The translations under genes and the position numbers were made by a program. Shown piece after piece: positions 1 to 3,718 of a stretch of 5,849 bases of DNA (position 1 is its first letter; every line of letters begins with the position of its first letter). Source of the stretch: Chloroflexota bacterium (lineage in GTDB: Bacteria > Chloroflexota > Anaerolineae > Anaerolineales > UBA4823); the NCBI GenBank assembly GCA_023395675.1, contig JAEWYL010000157.1:1-5849 (forward strand). The letters are read 5' to 3'. The notes beneath the pieces are model-generated. The model ran no database searches. It was not told where the DNA came from and saw only the letters and a list, made by a program, of their open reading frames with translations.

Positions 1-1
1 C

Positions 2-124
2 AGCGGGCTGCGCCTGGCGGCCGGCGAGTGCGCCGTGTTCGGCTTCGTGGGCAGCCTGGCCTCGATCCTGGTGGACTGCGCCGCGGACGGCGAAGGTGTG
101 GCATGGCTGCGCCTGGACGCCTGA
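2..124 (+). CDS. C-terminal fragment of an unrecognised protein
   Basis: Reading frame 2 is open from the left edge of the window to a TGA at 122-124, giving the last 40 residues of a protein whose start lies outside. The piece is mostly hydrophobic and small residues (it reads SGLRLAAGECAVFGF near its start and ends AWLRLDA) and looks like alternating beta strands. I do not recognise a family from so short a piece. Its reality is supported by protein-like composition and by the next gene, whose ATG (103) and ribosome binding site lie inside it, a 22-nt overlap typical of translationally coupled phage genes. It may belong to the same surface or tail-associated module as the two genes that follow, but this is inference from position only. 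Confidence 0.6.
   Translation, partial: SGLRLAAGECAVFGFVGSLASILVDCAADGEGVAWLRLDA
92..96 (+). promoter_or_regulatory. Ribosome binding site deciding the start at 103
   Basis: GAAGG at 92-96 sits 6 nt before the ATG at 103. This spacing favours 103 over the in-frame upstream GTG at 28, which has no comparable Shine-Dalgarno sequence and would lengthen the overlap with the preceding gene to nearly 100 nt. Confidence 0.6.
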
Positions 125-1089
125 GCCCCGCCCTGCTGGCGCCGGTGCTGCACGCCCGGCGCAGCCTCCTGCCCTACGAGATCCGCTTCTCCGCCGCCCG
201 GAGCATGGGCCGCCTGCTGGGGCCCGCCTGGTCGGCGGCGGGCGGGGCGGCGGTGAACACCCCGGTGCAGGGCCCGGACCTGGTGCTGTACGGCGGCATG
301 GAGAACGCCCCCACCGGCTGGGGGGCCGAGGGCGCCAGCCTGGAGGCGAGCGCCGAGGCGCACAGCGGGGAGAAGGCGCTGCAGGTCACCGACCTCGGCG
401 CGGGCTTCGGCAGCGCCAACCGCGACGTGCCGGTCCAGGTGCACGCCTGGCACGCCGTCTCCCTGCGGCTCAAGGCCCGCCCGGGTCACGCCGCCCGGGC
501 CGCCTGCTACCAGAACGCCTCCGGCGTCTACCACTGGCGCACCCCCGTCGTCACCCAGAGCGACTACCAGCACTTCCTGGGCGCGCTGTGCGCCGGAGAC
601 GAGACCGTGCGCATCAAGCTCTTCGCCTGGGACGCGGGGAACACGGCCCTCTTCGACGAGGTGCGCCTGCACGCCCTCCAGCCCGGCAGCCTGCTGGCCG
701 TGCTCCCCGCCAGCGAGCCCGACGTGACGGCGGGCGGCGAGTGGGTCATCGCCGGCGGCTTCCAGGCCGGGGTGGTGCTCAACCTGGACAGCCGGTCCGA
801 CCCCCAGAACTACCTGCTGGGGTACTACGACCGGGCCCTGAACCAGGCGAAGCTCGCCCAATGCGTGAACGGGGTCTACAGCGAGCTGATCGCCGAGAGC
901 ACGCCCTACGTGGAGGGGGCGGTGATCAAGGTGGAGAAAGAGGGCGCCGCCTGCCGCCTCTTTTACGACCACCGGCAGATCGGGGAGGAGCAGGCCCTCA
1001 GCGAAACCGCGCTGCTCGAAAACCGGCTGCACGGCGTATTCTCCACCGGGGGAGGGTCACAGTTGAACTCTTTTTTTGTGACCGGCTGA
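103..1089 (+). CDS. Two-domain glycan-binding-like protein (CBM-like jelly roll plus concanavalin A/LamG-like), zero-frame product
   Basis: The predicted protein has 328 residues. Residues 1-50 are a basic, alanine-rich lead without a clear signal peptide. Residues 51-192 read as a CBM4/9-like jelly roll: a G-G-M-E-N-A-P-T-G-W opening (the usual N-G-F-E-x-G-x-P-x-x-W pattern), a central H-S-G-x-x-A-L-Q-V strand, and a closing L-F-D-E-V-R-L strand. Residues about 197-325 resemble a concanavalin A/laminin G-like sandwich, with Y-L-L-G-Y-Y-D, a mid V-I-K-V-E-K-E-G strand and an end reading H-G-V-F-S-T-G-G-G. The role is probably binding a polysaccharide on the host or virion surface; no enzyme motif is seen in this part. 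The zero frame ends only three codons after a T7 run, and the -1 frame continues into an SGNH hydrolase, so this may be the short product of a frameshifting gene. Domain assignments rest on pattern recognition, not on a search. Confidence 0.75.
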   Translation: MAAPGRLSPALLAPVLHARRSLLPYEIRFSAARSMGRLLGPAWSAAGGAAVNTPVQGPDLVLYGGMENAPTGWGAEGASLEASAEAHSGEKALQVTDLGAGFGSANRDVPVQVHAWHAVSLRLKARPGHAARAACYQNASGVYHWRTPVVTQSDYQHFLGALCAGDETVRIKLFAWDAGNTALFDEVRLHALQPGSLLAVLPASEPDVTAGGEWVIAGGFQAGVVLNLDSRSDPQNYLLGYYDRALNQAKLAQCVNGVYSELIAESTPYVEGAVIKVEKEGAACRLFYDHRQIGEEQALSETALLENRLHGVFSTGGGSQLNSFFVTG

Positions 1090-1121
1090 GCGCAGGGTCG
1101 CCCCTGGGACGGTCTGCGCTC
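1048..1121 (+). promoter_or_regulatory. Candidate programmed -1 frameshift signal
   Basis: The heptamer T TTT TTT at 1071-1077 is in register with the zero frame (TTT 1072-1074, TTT 1075-1077), as the X XXY YYZ rule requires. A 1-nt backward slip puts the ribosome on TGT at 1077 and into the frame of the SGNH hydrolase. GGGGGAGGG at 1048-1056 lies about 14 nt upstream and could pair with 16S rRNA as a stimulator, as in E. coli dnaX. GAGCGCAG at 1088-1095 is perfectly complementary to CTGCGCTC at 1114-1121, with an 18-nt loop that can add a 3-bp GTC/GAC helix. This stem begins 10 nt after the heptamer and covers most of the zero-frame stop (TGA 1087-1089). A missing T in the assembly, or transcriptional slippage at the T run, would give the same protein. 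Confidence 0.55.
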
Positions 1122-2066
1122 TTCCTGGGCGGCTCCATCACCGCCGGCTCGGTGGTGAGCGATGCCGGGCTCAAATTTGCGTCCCAGGCGGGGGAGGCGC
1201 TGCAGGACGCCTACCCCCAGTACCGCTGGACGCTGCACAACCGGGGTGTGGGGGGTACGGGGAGCTGGTGGGCCTTGCTGCGCCTACAGGGCGACGCGGT
1301 GGACCTGCGCCCGGAGGTGGTGGTGCTGGACTTCACGGTGAACGACTACGACCACCCTCACCACCGCCGCCAGGCCGAAGCCCTGATCCGCCGCCTGCGG
1401 GCGGAGCTGCCCGGGGCGCGGCTGGCGGCGGTCCTCTTCCTGCAGGTGGCGGACCCGGAGGGCCAGGACCCGGCGAACCTGAAAGAGCCGGTGCGGCAGG
1501 CCTGGCTGGCCCTGTGCGCGCATTACGGCGTCCCCTACGCCGACTACGCGGCGGAGGTGCAGCGGGCGGCGGCGGCCGGCGAGCGCAGCCTGGGCGAGCT
1601 CTTTGCCGACCCCACGCACCCGAACGATGCGGGGCACACCCTGGCGGCGCAGCTGCTGGGGGCCGTGCTGGGGGGCGGCTTTCTGCGGGCGGGCATGAGA
1701 CCCCTCCCTGCCGAGCGCTGCTTCGATAACGGGGAGTACGAGCACGCGCCCCTGCTCCTGGACGCGGATCAGAACGCCGGGCTCAGCGGGAGCTGGACGC
1801 CCGCGGGGAGCGGCCTCACCAGCAGCCAGCCCGGGGCGGCGATCGCCTTCGAGGCCGTCTGCCAGAGCTTCGGGCTGGACTGCAATTACGGGGAGGGGGC
1901 GGCGCTGGTCGAATACCGGGTGGACGGCGGGGAGTGGTCCCGCTGCGACTACGCCGCCGCCGGGGTCAACTATCACTGCCTGTGGACCGGGGAGAGGGGG
2001 GAGCACCGGGCCGAGTTTCGGGTGGTGGAGGGCAGCTTCAGCCTGGGGCGGTTTCTGGCAATCTGA
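1077..2066 (+). CDS. SGNH/GDSL-family hydrolase (esterase) with C-terminal beta domain, probably expressed by -1 frameshift from the gene at 103
   Basis: Read in the -1 frame from the T run, this encodes 329 residues; fused to the preceding 325 residues it would make a 654-residue protein. All SGNH blocks are visible in fused numbering: block I F-L-G-G-S-I-T-A-G with the nucleophile Ser345 (GGS instead of GDS), block II Gly in R-G-V-G-G-T-G (382-387), block III T-V-N-D with Asn414, and block V D-P-T-H with Asp503 and His506. Residues about 575-654 form a beta domain (V-E-Y-R-V-D-G-G-E-W, then G-E-H-R-A-E-F-R-V) like that seen after the catalytic domain in carbohydrate esterases of this clan. 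The likely reaction is removal of acetyl or other acyl groups from a glycan; the substrate is unknown. No ATG, GTG or TTG occurs in this frame between 861 and 1152, and 1152 is already past the nucleophile, so independent translation of an active enzyme is unlikely. A disrupted gene or an assembly indel is the alternative. Confidence 0.75.
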   Translation, partial: CDRLSAGSPLGRSALFLGGSITAGSVVSDAGLKFASQAGEALQDAYPQYRWTLHNRGVGGTGSWWALLRLQGDAVDLRPEVVVLDFTVNDYDHPHHRRQAEALIRRLRAELPGARLAAVLFLQVADPEGQDPANLKEPVRQAWLALCAHYGVPYADYAAEVQRAAAAGERSLGELFADPTHPNDAGHTLAAQLLGAVLGGGFLRAGMRPLPAERCFDNGEYEHAPLLLDADQNAGLSGSWTPAGSGLTSSQPGAAIAFEAVCQSFGLDCNYGEGAALVEYRVDGGEWSRCDYAAAGVNYHCLWTGERGEHRAEFRVVEGSFSLGRFLAI

Positions 2067-2103
2067 ATCTTCAGTTTCAAGTGTCAAAGGTCGAGTGTCA
2101 AGG
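2066..2103 (+). repeat. Degenerate heptad repeat (AGTGTCA type) between esterase and portal genes
   Basis: The gap reads in 7-nt register as AATCTTC (2066), AGTTTCA (2073), AGTGTCA (2080), AAGGTCG (2087) and AGTGTCA (2094), ending just before the portal ribosome binding site. Its base composition is far less GC-rich than the flanking genes. Related AGTGTC words recur at 3469-3482 and, inverted, at 3679-3701. Confidence 0.5.
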
Positions 2104-2110
2104 GAGGAGG
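2103..2110 (+). promoter_or_regulatory. Portal gene ribosome binding site
   Basis: A purine-rich GGAGGAGG at 2103-2110 precedes the ATG at 2114; GGAGG at 2103-2107 has a 6-nt spacing. It selects 2114 over farther-upstream starts in the same frame, which would overlap the esterase gene. Confidence 0.75.
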
Positions 2111-2113
2111 GGT

Positions 2114-3469
2114 ATGGCGGAGAATTTGTTTGCGCGAGTGTTTGGGAGGCTGTTTGAGCGGGAGATTGCGCGGCGGGAGGCGCTGGCGTCGGCGCGGGCG
2201 GCGCGGGCCCTGGACGACCTCAACGACCGGCTGCTGAGCCGGGAGACTTACCCGCGCGACCGGCGCGACCACGACCGGGAGGAGGTGCTGCGCGACGCCC
2301 TGGAGGCCTGGCGCGCCAACCCCCTGGCGCGCCGCATCGTCGAGCTCTGCACCCAGTACGTGGTCGGCTCGGGGCTGGGGGTGGAGTGCAGGCACGGCCC
2401 CACGAACCAGTTCCTGCAGGCCTTCTGGACCCACCGCCTCAACCATATGCCCACGCGCCTGTTCGAATGGTGCGACGAGCTCAGCCGGTCCGGGGAGCTG
2501 TTCGTGGTGCTCTCCACCGACGCCTCCGGCATGAGCTACGTGCGCGCCCTGCCGGCCGCGGCCATCCTGGCGGTCGAGACCGAGGCGCACGACGTGGAGC
2601 AGGAGACCGCCGTCTGGGAGAAACCCTGCGGCGACGGGAGCGACCAGCCCGGGCCGGACGGGATCCTGAGCGGGCGGCGCTGGCCCGCCTACCGCCCGGG
2701 GGAGGACTGCCGCGGCGAGGACGGCCTCTTTCCCCCGGTGGTGCTGCACTACGCCGTCAACCGCCCGGTGGGCGCAAAGCACGGCGAGAGCGACCTGGCC
2801 CCCCTGCTGCGCTGGCTGGCGCGCTACAGCGCCTGGCTGGAGGACCGCGCCCGCCTGAACCGCTTCCGCAACGCCTTTATGTACGTGGTGAAGGCCAGGT
2901 TCACCGGCAAGGAGGAGCGCCTCGCCCGCCAGGCCGAGCTCAACCTCAACCCGCCCAACCCCGGCTCCATCCTGGTCTGCGACGAGAGCGAGACCTGGGA
3001 GGTGCTCAGCCCCAAGCTCAGCAGCTTCGAGAGCGCGGAGGACGGGCTGGCGCTCAAAAAGATGATCTGCGCCGGCTCGGGCAACCCGCTGCACTTCCTG
3101 GCCGAGCCCGAATCCTCCACCCGCACCACCGCCGAGAGCGCCGGCGGGCCCACCTTCCGCCACTACCAGCAGCGCCAGCTCTATTTCCTGTGGATGGTGG
3201 AAGACCTGTGCCGGGCGGTGCTGCAGCGGCGGCACGCCGCCGACCGGCGCGTCCGCCCGGATGCGCCCATCCGCCCCTCGGGCGCGGACATCTCCGCCCG
3301 CGACAACCTGGCCCTGGCCCAGTCCGCCGGGCAGGTGGTGCAGGCCTTCGCGGCCCTGCGCGACCGCGGCCTGATTGACGACGCCGAGCTGCTGCGCCTG
3401 GCGTACCGCTTCGCGGGCGAGGTGGTGGATGTGGAGGGGATGCTGGCGCGAGGCAGGGGAGGAAGTTAA
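2114..3469 (+). CDS. Phage portal protein
   Basis: This 451-residue protein would form the dodecameric ring at the DNA-packaging vertex of the capsid, where it binds terminase and later the head-tail connector. It fits phage portal families in length and order. Residues 1-60 are a charged helical N-terminus. A-W-R-A-N-P-L-A-R-R-I-V-E followed by Y-V-V-G-S-G-L at 65-88 is the characteristic portal opening. Next come W-C-D-E-L-S-R-S-G-E-L-F-V-V-L at 119-133 and L-H-Y-A-V-N-R-P-V-G at 211-220. A long helix with R-N-A-F-M-Y-V-V-K lies at 235-260, and the stem/clip-like segment I-L-V-C-D-E-S-E-T-W-E-V-L at 286-298. G-N-P-L-H-F-L-A-E-P-E-S-S-T-R-T-T-A at 323-340 precedes the Y-Q-Q-R-Q crown helices. 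It lies directly upstream of the protease-capsid ORF, the usual head-gene order. The stop codon TAA (3467-3469) falls in the left end of the palindromic element that follows. The C-terminus looks natural, not cut. Confidence 0.93.
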   Translation: MAENLFARVFGRLFEREIARREALASARAARALDDLNDRLLSRETYPRDRRDHDREEVLRDALEAWRANPLARRIVELCTQYVVGSGLGVECRHGPTNQFLQAFWTHRLNHMPTRLFEWCDELSRSGELFVVLSTDASGMSYVRALPAAAILAVETEAHDVEQETAVWEKPCGDGSDQPGPDGILSGRRWPAYRPGEDCRGEDGLFPPVVLHYAVNRPVGAKHGESDLAPLLRWLARYSAWLEDRARLNRFRNAFMYVVKARFTGKEERLARQAELNLNPPNPGSILVCDESETWEVLSPKLSSFESAEDGLALKKMICAGSGNPLHFLAEPESSTRTTAESAGGPTFRHYQQRQLYFLWMVEDLCRAVLQRRHAADRRVRPDAPIRPSGADISARDNLALAQSAGQVVQAFAALRDRGLIDDAELLRLAYRFAGEVVDVEGMLARGRGGS

Positions 3470-3497
3470 GTGTCGGGAGTCGGGGCTTTCGTGAAGA

Positions 3498-3514
3498 CTG
3501 CAAGGTGCCGGGCA
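3498..3514 (+). repeat. Direct repeat copy 1 of CTGCAAGGTGCC-R-GGCA
   Basis: This 17-nt unit matches the copy at 3571-3587 at 16 of 17 positions (G versus A in the centre). Here it is followed by a small GGCAG-ATT-CTGCC hairpin (3511-3523), which lies mostly in the 14-nt insertion that separates this arm from the inverted copy. Confidence 0.6.
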
Positions 3515-3570
3515 GATTCTGCCGCGCGCTTTTTGGGCAGACAGCTGCCGAAACGGGCGAAGGACACTGG

Positions 3571-3587
3571 CTGCAAGGTGCCAGGCA
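3571..3587 (+). repeat. Direct repeat copy 2 of CTGCAAGGTGCC-R-GGCA
   Basis: This is the second direct copy, 73 nt after the first. It carries the near-palindromic GTGCC-A-GGCAC core and is followed by TTTTT. AAGGTG (3575-3580) and CACTTT (3586-3591) can also form a 6-bp stem with a 5-nt loop. The segment 3576-3595 is the exact inverse complement of 3651-3670. Confidence 0.6.
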
Positions 3588-3707
3588 CTTTTTCGCCCTT
3601 ATAGGGTCTGTACGGGCAAAGGTTCTTCGCCTGAAACGGTAGCTGTCTGCCGAAAAAGTGCCTGGCACCTGGTCAGAACCTGACACTTAAACACCTGACA
3701 CGTAATT

Positions 3708-3713
3708 AAGGAG
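3708..3713 (+). promoter_or_regulatory. Ribosome binding site of the protease-capsid ORF
   Basis: AAGGAG at 3708-3713, followed by a five-T spacer, precedes the ATG at 3719. It is a strong, well-placed site in a short AT-rich leader. Confidence 0.8.
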
Positions 3714-3718
3714 TTTTT

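Larger units (their letters stand above)
3466..3690. repeat. Imperfect palindromic REP/MITE-like element filling the portal-capsid gap
   Basis: The 249-nt gap after the portal gene has no convincing coding region and is dominated by inverted repeats. The outer ends TTAAGTGTCGGG (3466-3477) and CCTGACACTTAA (3679-3690) are complementary at 11 of 12 positions. The inner arms 3503-3514 plus 3529-3564 pair with 3623-3670 at about 40 of 48 positions; the left arm carries an extra 14 nt at 3515-3528. A further inner copy at 3576-3595 is a perfect 20-nt complement of 3651-3670. Three copies of an AGGTGCC-R-GGCA core occur, at 3503, 3576 and, inverted, 3659-3670. I see no transposase. The structure resembles a BIME of paired REP units or a small non-autonomous mobile element; it could also act in the mRNA between two head genes. 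Confidence 0.65.

Noticed and set aside
96..1076. The long open stretch of the SGNH frame before the T run, which could suggest a single uninterrupted gene from 96
   Set aside because: Its translation before the T run is arginine-, proline- and glycine-rich nonsense, while the other frame gives recognisable beta domains. Only the part after the T run is genuine coding sequence.
1086..1106. CTG codons at 1086 or 1104 as an independent start for the SGNH hydrolase
   Set aside because: CTG starts are rare, and neither has a well-spaced Shine-Dalgarno sequence; GGGGGAGGG at 1048-1056 ends about 29 nt before 1086. I cannot exclude weak initiation.
1284..2087. A 267-codon minus-strand open frame across the SGNH hydrolase
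   Set aside because: The composition is low-complexity and the plus strand in this stretch carries all SGNH catalytic blocks, so the minus frame is a GC-driven shadow.
2066..2103. A CRISPR or iteron array
   Set aside because: The units are only 7 nt, contiguous and degenerate, with no spacers and no neighbouring cas or replication gene.
2084..3235. A 383-codon open frame on the minus strand opposite the portal gene
   Set aside because: It is a shadow of a GC-rich gene: the translation is repetitive in G, A, V, R and P, resembles no protein family I know, and the opposite frame is a clear portal protein.
3575..3594. An intrinsic terminator at the GTGCC-A-GGCAC core followed by TTTTT
   Set aside because: The GC-rich palindrome has a 1-nt centre. 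The alternative 6-bp stem includes a G-U pair and uses up part of the T run. The same motif occurs three times in the palindrome, so repeat architecture explains it better.
3680..3708. A sigma70-like promoter: CTGACA at 3680 with TAATTA 17 nt downstream
   Set aside because: The -10 match is poor (about 3 of 6) and would overlap the ribosome binding site, leaving almost no leader. The -35-like word is one of the repeated CTGACAC motifs.
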